Below, piece by piece: positions 54,829 to 64,000 of a stretch of DNA of 64,000 nt (positions within the stretch are counted from its first letter, which is position 1; each line of letters opens with the position of its first letter). Location of the stretch: contig CM063249.1 of the NCBI GenBank assembly GCA_032158295.1, positions 16,475,416 through 16,539,415 on the forward strand. The letters are read 5' to 3'. The stretch comes from Pycnopodia helianthoides (Eukaryota; Echinodermata; Asteroidea; Forcipulatida; Asteriidae). The notes below the pieces were generated by a model. It made no database searches. It was given only the letters and a program-made list of their open reading frames with translations, and was not told where the DNA came from. The position numbers and the translations under genes are program-made.

Positions 54829-55183
54829 TTAAAGCACATGTTATAAACACTGGTAATTGTCAAAGACCATGGCCAGTATCTGCCGTTTCTGTGTCCCCAC
54901 AAATACATGGAATAACAAACTTGTGAAAGTTTAAGCTCAATCGGTCATCGGAGTCATGAGAGAATAGTTTTTTTTTAAAAAATTCATTCATGTTTTCAAA
55001 CATCAGGTTTTGGACACGCGAGATCAAGACTATTTGTTTTAATCATTTCCCGAAACTACAGCATTTCGAGCAACACTATTTCAAGGGAAGTTTTCCACCA
55101 TGACCATCTTTATACCATGTAAGTTATGTGCAAATCTGTGAACATTATTTTTTGTTAATCTTACCAAAGTTGGAAATGTTTAA
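54829..55183. mobile_element. TTAA-bounded miniature element M6 (first of a tandem pair)
   Basis: Left TTAAAGCACATGTTATAAAC then CACTGGTAATTGTCAAAGACC. The right end TTACCAAAGTTGGAAATG runs into TTTAA. The interior AACAAACTTGTGAAAGTTT and CTCAATCGGTCATCGGAGTC is the shared core, and CAAGGGAAGTTTTCCACCAT parallels M2/M5. Ends are diverged. The right TTAA (55180-55183) is the left TTAA of M7. Confidence 0.75.
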
Positions 55184-55517
55184 AGGCATGATATAGATTC
55201 CTCACATGGTGTAGTCCAACATATGCATAAAATGACAAACCTATGACAATTCTGGCTGAATTGGTCATCGAAGTTACAAGAAAATACTGACACGAAAACC
55301 ACCCTCGTTGCGTAGAATCGTGTGCTTTAAAATGCCTCAGATTCAAATATTTGAGTGAGAAATTACCTCTTTCTCAAAAACTACATTACTTCAGAGGGAG
55401 TCGTTTCAAACACAATGTTTTACACTATCAGCAGCTCTCAGGTGCTCCTTACCAAGTAAGTTTTTATGGTAATGTATTTCTTGAGTAAATACCGCTGAAA
55501 GTATCCACTGCCTTTAT
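55180..55517. mobile_element. TTAA-bounded miniature element M7 (second of a tandem pair)
   Basis: Left TTAAAGGCATGATATAGATT; right GTATCCACTGCCTTTATT, with the terminal TTAA degraded to TTAT. The interior CTGAATTGGTCATCGAAGTT and TTACTTCAGAGGGAGTCG are core sequences shared with M3, while TACCAAGTAAGTTTTTATGG parallels M1 antisense. Confidence 0.78.
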
Positions 55518-55599
55518 TAGACTTGCTCATAAAAGAAATAGTCCTCTTGCATGATGTCATAAGCTTAAAAGAGCGCCCTCACTGCGGTCAAAAGGGAGA

Positions 55600-55757
55600 C
55601 CTATCATTGATTTCACAAAGAGCTGAAGATTGATCTTAAGATGTGTATTGATCTTGACTGCTAAGCAAAGTGTGATGTCACAATATAAATCACCATGGCA
55701 ATAATTATGAAGCAACTCATCTTTGGATTAATTTTAGTGCTTTGTGAAATTGAGCCA
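55600..55757. repeat. Dispersed hairpin-like repeat
   Basis: TGATTTCACAAAGAGCTGAA at the left and AGTGCTTTGTGAAATTGAGCC at the right are a loose inverted pair. The interior is related to 8464-8595. Confidence 0.5.
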
Positions 55758-57480
55758 CAGACTCGATCACAATGCACACCGAAAAACAAAGCACACCACA
55801 ATTCCCAATTTGAAGCAAAATTATAATTCAGTACAATGCACCACTAATGTTTTAAAGGAACAAATGCGAACACAATTCATCTATAAGCAACAATAAGTAT
55901 TAAAACTCAGGTCTTTTCCTGATAATTTTTGCAAAATTGTAAATTAATTTGTTCGTCTGCTAATAGCTAGCTGTAGAAGCGATTATGAGTTGCCCGTGGC
56001 CATTATTGCCCACCTCAGAGTTTCGCCGATGAGGTGATTTCACCGAGAGTAAAACGGAGATCACGTGCAGAAGTTATATATTTTCAACACTTAGGCCTAT
56101 TCCTTTAATATTCTGCCTTTTTTTTTTTAATTACAGCTCTCGGTACACGACACATTCGTCAAAGCTCCGTCTCGTATTCAAGTCCACGAGAAGTGAACAC
56201 CGGGTGAGGGGGATTTGGAGGAGCGGGGACTAGCGGCTAAAGACATCACCCACGCCGCCTCATCCAGGCAGGTGGCAAGCTAAGATTCGACGGCTTTTGT
56301 TTCTTCTTGATGACGGTGAAGGGGAAGGCTTAGCATCAGTCGGAATCCTTCCGGATACCCCCACGCGCCACTCCCGGTCAGTGTCAACTAATTTCACCGG
56401 AGATGCTTAGCGAAAAAGTGCCGGTCGGCGGGGGAAAAAAAAAAACACAGAGAAACGGTACCAACAATCGCCCAGGCACATCGCAATGTTTATCGGCTCC
56501 TCAAAGCTGTGATCGAAGCAAATACATTGACACAAAGGGAAAGCACGTCAGTGAATATTTGAAGAGCAGATTCGTTGCTTTTATTTTACAAAAAAAAAAA
56601 CCCACCACACAACAACATGTTAAGATGTAAGCGAACTTTGTGGTAAGTTTTCGTGGAGAAACCAAAATAGGGGATTAAGGGCATGCACGTTCATACACAA
56701 GCTTTAATATTTCGTTTGCGGAAATCGCAACAAGCAACCATGATTTTTGTCGGGGTTTCAGAGGGGTATTTCCTTGACTTTATAACAGTGTTTCGGCGTA
56801 CATAATTTGTACGGACTAGATGATTTGTGCTATAGGTGTGAGCTTTACAATCTGAGCGCCTTCAGGTTTGAACTAATCCTCCCTTATTTCTCGATAATTG
56901 TCAACCCTCAACTTCGTCTTTAAACCAACAACAGTTCCACTCATTCCAGAGATGGTAACTTTAAAATGGCTTAGCAGTGTTTTTTTTTTTTACGCTTAGC
57001 AGATTTGACGCAAATCCGCCCAGGTGTTTGCTCCGGGGCAACGATGCATTTCTCCAATAGTGGCGAATCAAAAAAACACAAGGGGGAGTTCGAAGAGGCG
57101 GGGATCAGCCCGGATCAACATCAGCTGGCCTGCTGTGTGACAATATTGCCCGAATCTACGGGGGAAAGTCTCGCACTTGGCACGCGGGGATTTTCTCGCG
57201 AGATGCGCTCGTTCAATGTTCGTCCCTTTGTATAAAGCCGTCGGATTGAGAAAGTGCAGGAGTGATTCTGTTATTGGACGGGGCTGCATTAAAACTCTGT
57301 CACGATGACGTATGGACGGGGGTATCGCTCCCGACTCGAGCTTCATTGGAACTGATTGCATAGTCATGGACGATTGAGGTGTTGTCTATATGTCATAGAT
57401 TGTGGATTAATTACAGTGTTTAAAAGTTGTCAGTACAGAATTCACAGGAATGCAAATTAAAAACCGAACCCCCCCACCAA

Positions 57481-57489
<9 letters not shown>

Positions 57490-57511
<22 letters not shown>

Positions 57512-57515
57512 GATA
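57490..57515. repeat. AGA microsatellite
   Basis: AGAAGAAGAAGAAGAAGAAG run. Confidence 0.9.
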
Positions 57516-58329
57516 ATGAAATAAATAATATATAAACCATAATTTAAAGCAGAGGGAGTTTCAGCACACCATTGTCTGTGGGGTAGAGAGAACATCGCCG
57601 ACAGTTACAATGTCTCACCAAGCTGTCTATACAGAGTTGCCGACAAAATTGCCAGACGGCAAAACAAAATTGGCAAAAATTAATTCACGATATGCTAAGA
57701 TGTTAGGATTCCGAGCGGAAAAAACCCCCCTCATGTTGATTGTATTGCTATATATACCAACATTACACCATGCTTCTTGACGACTCATTTAATTATCTCA
57801 GTATCAAGTTGTCACCCCCATCCCCCCCCTCTCTCTCTCCTCTTCTCTAAAATCAGTTTGGGTTATCATGCCCCTCTCTTCTGTTTGAATGATTGCACTC
57901 CCCCCTTTCTTTCGTCCTCATCCCCGCGGTTCCATCATACTTTTATTGGACGGGTGTTCGTACGCGCCCAACTTGCTCCTGCCATTGTTGTCCATTCATC
58001 CCCACGTGTGACATCAGTGCAACGAGGCGTTGCTTAACATGCGCTTAACAAGATCAGTAATGTTGTGCGTTTGTAACATTTCTAAAAGGATTAGAGCGGT
58101 ATGAGCCCCTGCACTTGACCTTGAGCGACTCAATCGGCGCCCCATAGAGAGGCCCATCAGAGCGCTAAGCTGCTCATGCCCCACTGGCGCTAGACTTGCG
58201 CCAGTCGACGGGGGCCACCAGTGCGGTGCAGCAACGTCCGAGTTCAAATCCGAACACAGAGGAAGAAGCTCATCATGATCCAAGATCCAACCAACGGGGA
58301 GCAGTGCAAACTTGTTTCGTCTACTAACT

Positions 58330-58685
58330 GCCGTGTTTTTGTTGTTGTTGTTGTTGTTGTTGTCATTGTTGTTGCTATTGTTGTTGTGGTTGAGTTTTGT
58401 TGTTGATGTTGTTGTTGTAGTTGTTGTTGTGGTTAAGTTGTTGTTGTTGTTGTGGTTAATTGTTGTTGTTGTTGTGGTTAAGTGTTGTTGTTGTTGTTGT
58501 TGTTGTTGTCATTGTTGTTGTATTGTTGATGTGTTGAGTTTGTTGTTGATGTTGTTGTTGTAGTTGTTGTGGTTAAGTTGTTGTTGTTGTTGTGGTTAAG
58601 TTGTTGTTGTTGTTGTTGTGTTGTTGTTGTTGTTGTTGTTGTGTTGTGGTTATGATAAAGTTGTTGTTGTTGGATCTGTTGTTGA
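58330..58685. repeat. GTT trinucleotide array with higher-order units
   Basis: About 350 bp of (TTG)n with recurring interruptions GTGGTTAAG and GTCATTG that repeat every 30-60 bp. Leu/Val- and Cys-rich frames on one strand and an Asn/Gln/Thr frame on the other are by-products. Confidence 0.95.
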
Positions 58686-59689
58686 TTGTAGGCTGCAAAT
58701 GGTGTTCAGCAACTTCAAAGAATTGATTTTCATAAAAAGTGTCCTGGATTTTTTTTAAATCTGAGCTTTTATGATAAAGGCTGCCCTGCAAGTTCCCTTC
58801 ATTTTGCAAAAACCATGGCACGGGCTACAATGTGCATATGACTAAATCAGTTCATCTGTTTAAGACACGGAGTGGCTGTGGCTATTTGCTAGTGGCTTAG
58901 TGGGTGGGACAACTGCTCGTGCTAGAGTGGTTATGGGTATAAATGGGTGCATGCATAGGTTGTAATATTAATACAAAACACACAAACACACAAAGCAAAA
59001 ATAAATAACGGCAATTTTGATTTTGGAATATTTCCTCGCTCTATGTTCTAACAAATTGCTGTACATCAAACAACAAACACACACCCCGAGAAAAAAAACA
59101 CACACACCAAAAAAACCCATAAAGGTCTCAACTTTCAACGGACTAGTGCAAGTCCATTTAGAAGATAATGTGGAAATTGATCCCCCATGTGTTGCATGCA
59201 TGCACCGCTCAAAAGGCACGAGTGCAACATGACGTTATGTACTTGTCGCCAGCAGACTCATCGTGGCAATCAAATTCCGTGTAATTGATAAGAAGTACTT
59301 AGTAAATTATAAATACCCGTGATTGGATTACGAAAATTCGCCACTCAGAGCGAAGTACCCGCTCTCAACGCAGCAGGGGGGCAGGAGGATTCGGCGGGCC
59401 AGTCAGCTCCTTCGCGCGAGCCAGACCCCCATTCATCAGCGAGCAATCGGGACGCTGCTGTTTTTTTTCTTCTTTTTTCTATACTATTATTATTTTATTT
59501 CCTATTTTTTTTTTTTCGAAGCTCAACTCAAGTATGAGTAACTTTACATTATTGAATCGCGCACAAAAAGGAAATCTTCACGGGACAATGGTTCAAATTG
59601 GGAATTGCGACAGATAAGAGAGATGGTTTTTTTTTTCTCTCTCTTTCTGTTTTTGTCGACCGTGTTTCTTTGGGGGCCCCCCTTCAAGG

Positions 59690-59900
59690 TCGGCGAGTCG
59701 CAATGGCGGGCGACCACGGGGCTTAATTATTACAACTCGGCTACTCCGTGAATCTTGTTAGTTGGCTGTTAACGGACAACAATGCTGGCTCGGTGGGGGA
59801 AACGGCGCTTTATCGGCCTTTCACGAACTTGACGGTGATCACGTCCAATGGCGACGCTCATCCGTACATCAACACGTTAAAAGCCCACTAGGATTTGCAG
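59690..59900. promoter_or_regulatory. Candidate cis-regulatory module
   Basis: Repeat-free block with GGGGCTTAATTATTACAAC (homeodomain-like), GACAACAATGCTGG (Sox-like), CGCTTTATCGGCC and GGTGATCACGTCC within about 150 bp. Confidence 0.22.
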
Positions 59901-60534
59901 TGGGAAGGCAATGAGGCAAAACGACCATGATAATACTCGGCTCAACTAAAAAAAAAAAAAAAAAAAAAAGGCTTTCAAATTTGACCGTGATACATAGATA
60001 GATAGACCGACAGAAGGACCGACTGACAAGACTTTTTCTGCAGGCAGAGATTGCTCTGAAGTTCTAACTTCGAAATGTTTGGGCGAATCCTCCTTCCTCG
60101 GAAGATGATTCGAAACAGAGGTGTGTCCGCCCCCCCCTTTTTTTAAGTCAAAACATCCTGCTAAACTCATAAGTGTGCGTTGTTTGCTCATCAATGCATC
60201 CGCCCTTCTCATTTCTATTAGACCGTTCGGCCGTTGAGCACCTCCCTTTTATGTCATGTCAGGTAGATGGTTGCGGACGTGGGTGCAACTGGAAGACATT
60301 ATTTCTTGTTATTTTTTTCGCTAAACGGGGTGGCAAGTTTTCAACAACAGTTCACATGAGACTTTTCCGGTTGCCAAACAAACTGTTCTCAACAAAATAT
60401 CATAAAGACTTTGAACAATGTCCACTTCGGACCTTGATATTTTTTGGGGGTCTCTTTCTGTCCGAAGGCCTAGGCCTACTCAGAATATTATTCCAAGCTG
60501 AAGAAATGCGTGTAGCAGGAATCGGAGAGATCCT

Positions 60535-60728
60535 GGGCCCAATTTCACAGAGCTGCTTAAGCAGAAAATATTGCTTAACATATGCCCGGCTAGGCAGAAA
60601 TGAAGAGAATACCAGTTACAAATTGTACATGTGATATGGCAGTTTGGCTGGTAACCTTATTTCTGGTAAGCATAATTTTGTTGTGCTTAGCTACTTTTTG
60701 TGCTTCAGCAGCTCTATGAAATTGGGCC
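60535..60728. mobile_element. Hairpin-type miniature element H3, intact
   Basis: Left GGGCCCAATTTCACAGAGCT and right AGCTCTATGAAATTGGGCC are inverted ends, and pairing continues inward (GCTTAAGCA-type and CTTACCAG/CTGGTAA motifs). 194 bp, no coding capacity. Related to H1 (30652-31550), H2 (48192-48372) and the fragment at 33889. Confidence 0.85.
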
Positions 60729-62229
60729 ATACTACGAATGATTAACTCTGCCGACTAGTCTTAGCACTAAATCATAATTTTGAAAAAAAACCTAAACAAA
60801 AACAAGCTACAAAATACAAAAAAGAAGAAGTTTGAACCAACCAATTAAAAAACAACAACCAAAGGCGGTATTGACTGAAAACGAATCAGCGGCAAAAAAA
60901 TAAGATTTGTCGGTTGCCAACATACTCCAAGAGTTCACTCTAGTAGTAGCAACAATTAATGTAAAAAACCCACAAATGAACATAACGTTAATCTTTTAAA
61001 TAGATTTTAGAAAAGAGTCCAGATATAAATGGAAGCTACTACATTACGAGGCAGGTATTTTGTGTGTGTCTATTTACAAAATGCCAGGAGAACACTCTAT
61101 ATACGTTATGATGACGTTGAACTCCGCGTACGGGTCTATAGGTGTAATCACAGCCTATAGCCGACAAAACCGATTTCCCCTCGGTAACCCCCCCAAAAAA
61201 CGTAACCTTTTCACCCTAAATTTTGAAGGCCGTTTAAAAAACAAAACACCCTCAACTTTTTTTTCCACTCTAGGAGACAGAAGAGAGAAAGAAAGCTTCT
61301 TACAAAAGACCAATGGTGTGTGTGTACTCCAGGGTCAGCCAACAGTTAGGCGTTCATTCTGCCAAAGTGAAAGAAAATCGGTTTTGTATTCTTCCCGCAT
61401 TAGCCGTCCCACTGTGAAAATTTCATCTGTTTAATTTGCGGGAGTGGGGGAAGCACAGAGCAGCGCGCAGTGGTTGCTTTATCGCGCCGTGGATCGCTCC
61501 ACCACACCCCGCTGTTCCACTGACACATTTCGTGCTTCGAATAATTCGCTTAGGGGTAAAGTTTCGTCGGGCAGTTTTTCTTTGCCAGCCCAGCATGCCG
61601 TAACGTGTCGCTTTATATAAAAAAAATAAAATAAATAAGATTGCAGATCTGTTATCAGACTATTTCTAAACGTTAGTATCAAAAGGATTTATTCAGCTTG
61701 AATAGAACTTATTATTAAAAAAAAAAAAGGTAAAAAACACTGATAAGTATCTCTCCCCCCTCTTTTTCCTATCAGTGGAGTCCGTTTGTCAGAAAAAAAA
61801 CCTGTTCTGACAAACAAGTAACTCACAAACGGAAAACGTGTTAGTGCCAAACAAGTCTGCAGAAAAGATTTTTTTTCGACTGGTGATCAATTCTTTGTGT
61901 GAATTTCTCCTCGCAATTTCGATAGCACATAATGTGTGGGCATCTGAATATGCACATCACTTGCCCCAGAAACGGACACCCAGTGGAGAGTGTTGGTCGA
62001 TACCTGGGAAGTTGTTGTACGCTTTTATTTTGACAAACGGTCACGGGGAGTGCAAGCTCCTAAACTATTTAAATCTCTGAAGATTTGTAATTCTTTCTAT
62101 AAACTTCTTAAAACCAGTTACAGTTTTGTTATCTACCGAATCTTTCAATTATTTCGAGTAATAAAACAACAGTTCAAGTAATTATTGGCCAGTTAAACCC
62201 GTGACGTCATCACTCGCGTTCACAAATTG

Positions 62230-62326
62230 GCGGCTACGGCTACTGGCTGGATCGCCGTGTCGTCATGCCCTGAAGTACATGACGTCCTTAGCAACACCCT
62301 AAGCAACAGCCGTAAGCCGTAGCCGC
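62230..62326. repeat. Inverted repeat with 12-bp arms
   Basis: GCGGCTACGGCT at 62230-62241 and AGCCGTAGCCGC at 62315-62326 are exact reverse complements 73 bp apart. TGACGTCA-like sites occur at 62202 and 62280. Confidence 0.7.
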
Positions 62327-62365
62327 TAGTTCGGCTACCGGCTAGCGTGTTACTGTGCACGTGGT

Positions 62366-62549
62366 TAGTAGACACACACACACACACACACACATCCTTA
62401 CGGATCCGGTTTGTGGGGTACTGCTATTGTTGTTCTATTATTCCCTTTTCTGAAGAATTCCCTTGTGGGGCCCAATTGTTCCTATTGAAATGACCTTGTG
62501 GGGTCCATTGTTCCATTGTTGTCAGGACCCCACATATGCCCTTCTGTGT

Positions 62550-62620
<71 letters not shown>

Positions 62621-62948
62621 GTGTGTAATGACCTGCAATCGTGGACCCTCCTTTGTTCAACTCTTTGTCCTGACAAACGTGGACCCCATTGTTTTCCTTT
62701 GTGATAGCAAACGTGGACCTATTGTCCCTTTTGTTGTAAGTCCACGATTTGAATGTCACTACAAACTCACACACACACACACACACACACACATCCTTAC
62801 GGATCCGGTTTGTGGGGTACTGCTATTGTTGTTCTATTATTCCCTTTTCTGAAGAATTCCCTTGTGGGGCCCAATTGTTCCTATTGAAATGACCTTGTGG
62901 GGTCCATTGTTCCATTGTTGTCAGGACCCCACATATGCCCTTCTGTGT

Positions 62949-62994
<46 letters not shown>

Positions 62995-63150
62995 CCTTAC
63001 GGATCCGGTTTGTGGGGTACTGCTATTGTTGTTCTATTATTCCCTTTTCTGAAGAATTCCCTTGTGGGGCCCAATTGTTCCTATTGAAATGACCTTGTGG
63101 GGTCCATTGTTCCATTGTTGTCAGGACCCCACATATGCCCTTCTGTGTGT

Positions 63151-63194
<44 letters not shown>

Positions 63195-63410
63195 CCTTAC
63201 GGATCCGGAATGTGGGGTACTGCTATTGTTGTTCTATTATTCCCTTTTCTGAAGAATTCCCTTGTGGGGCCCAATTGTTCCTATTGAAATGACCTTGTGG
63301 GGTCCATTGTTCCATTGTTGTCAGGACCCCACATATGCCCTTCTGTGTGTCCACACACACACACACACACGCACACACGCACACACGCACACACGCACCC
63401 ACACGCACCA
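62366..63410. repeat. 200-bp tandem repeat containing CA microsatellites
   Basis: A unit starting ATCCTTACGGATCCGG and ending CCCTTCTGTGTGT, then a CA run, starts at 62394, 62793, 62993 and 63193. The last three starts are exactly 200 bp apart. The first is separated from the second by an extra segment (62619-62762) that has its own GTGGACC...ATTGT sub-repeat. Copies are almost identical; the last starts GGATCCGGAA instead of GGATCCGGTT and its CA run has GCACACAC interruptions. Frames through it are repeat artefacts. Confidence 0.95.
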
Positions 63411-64000
63411 AGATTTCCCATGCAATTTTCACTGTCCAAAATGGCAGCCCATGGGCAGACAGTAGCCGCTGCGTGTGACGTCAGAGCAAGGATTCAACGG
63501 AGTTTTCTACTCTCGGGTGCCTATACGTCCATGTATTGAAGAGTTCCAAATAATTATTTGATATTGAAAGAACTCATCCCGATCCCAATCACGGAGAGTG
63601 TTTTTTTTAAATTAATGTCTGTGCTTTGGTTTTTTATTATGCGTCCGTAATTAATTTGAATCAACGATGCATCTACTGTACAAACTCCATTTAAAATTTG
63701 AATGAATGCATTACTTCTACAATATAAGACGATGATCAATATGATAGCCGATAGATCAAATATTAATTTAAAAGAATCTCATTGTTTATTGATTCCATCG
63801 GTGAATTGCATTGACTGGAAGATTCAGGAAACTGTTTTTTTTTTTTTTTTTTGAATAATTTGGTTGGACTCGAAATATGGATATCTGTTATTGGTTATTC
63901 AATAGAATCATTTGGGAAACATTTTTTTGTATATAAGTAAAACCCCGTTCACTCTATGAATTTCCCGGGAAATTCCAGGGTTGACCTTTTCACACTTGAA
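63411..64000. other. Intergenic sequence, no gene recognised
   Basis: AT-rich spacer with a 20-base T run (63834-63852). CCAAAATGGCAGCCCATGGG at 63435-63454 includes a YY1-like AAATGGC string, only suggestive. Confidence 0.4.

Larger units (their letters stand above)
55518..58329. other. Intergenic sequence, no gene recognised
   Basis: A dispersed-repeat fragment (55600-55757), a GC-richer block around 56150-56400, an AGA microsatellite (57490-57515) and a B-box-like string GAGTTCAAATCCG near 58241. An acceptor-like TTTTTTTTAATTACAG at 56124-56138 precedes only a short frame that ends in a stop. Confidence 0.45.
58686..62340. other. Intergenic sequence, no gene recognised
   Basis: Poly-T and poly-A runs (59461-59520, 59948-59969), hairpin element H3, a candidate regulatory block (59690-59900) and an inverted repeat at 62230-62326. 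Frames near 60173-60634 and 61060-61434 have no recognisable homology. Confidence 0.45.

Noticed and set aside
56139..56200. Possible exon after TTTTTTTTAATTACAG
   Set aside because: The frame is short and ends in a stop within 60 bases, with no matching donor and no partner exon.
58014..58283. 89-residue open frame (-)
   Set aside because: No known family. The plus strand shows short self-complementary GCGCTAGACTTGCGCC-type motifs and a B-box-like string, so repeat debris is more likely.
61060..61434. 124-residue open frame (+)
   Set aside because: No recognisable domain and unremarkable composition; likely chance.
62463..62852. Frames with long Thr-His or Cys-Val repeats
   Set aside because: Translation of CA/TG microsatellites.

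Overview
This is a eukaryotic (metazoan) genomic window with about 14 kb of gene followed by nearly 50 kb without a recognisable gene. Introns with GT/AG borders, cadherin and EGF modules, tRNA-derived SINEs, LINE remnants and TTAA-bounded miniature elements point to a marine invertebrate deuterostome. From remembered appearance, not a search, the dominant miniature-element family (TTAAAGGCAGTGGACACT-like ends) and the many long G runs resemble sea star genomes (forcipulatid, Asterias-like). Treat the species guess as tentative.

Region 1 (2-14267, + strand) is the 3' part of one gene. Fifteen exons with compatible phases can be joined. They encode about 1,494 residues: the end of one cadherin repeat, eight further cadherin-like repeats, about six EGF-like modules, one transmembrane helix and a ~296-residue cytoplasmic tail. 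The 5' end lies outside the window. Exon 9 carries one missing base near 7638-7640 that breaks the reading frame; with one base restored the summed exon length is a multiple of three. The 3' UTR runs to about 15.8 kb, where an AATAAA signal lies. Introns hold mobile-element debris, including a ~2 kb minisatellite of short hairpin-forming units, a LINE 3' fragment and a SINE with a clear target-site duplication.

Region 2 (about 15.8-64 kb) has no convincing protein-coding gene on either strand. It holds (a) simple and minisatellite arrays (about 20.5-21.3, 24.2, 33.1-33.8, 58.3-58.7 and 62.3-63.4 kb), (b) several related TTAA-bounded miniature elements, two pairs of which sit back to back sharing one TTAA, and a hairpin-type element family split by one such pair, and (c) short GC-richer, repeat-free islands containing homeodomain/Sox/CCAAT-like cores that could be cis-regulatory modules. 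The last is inference only.

No operon, CRISPR array, phage or complete autonomous transposon was seen. No coherent new multi-gene system is visible. The most distinctive observations are the frame-broken cadherin/EGF exon, the twin TTAA-sharing element pairs, the SINE-in-MITE nesting in the 3' UTR, and the hairpin minisatellite.
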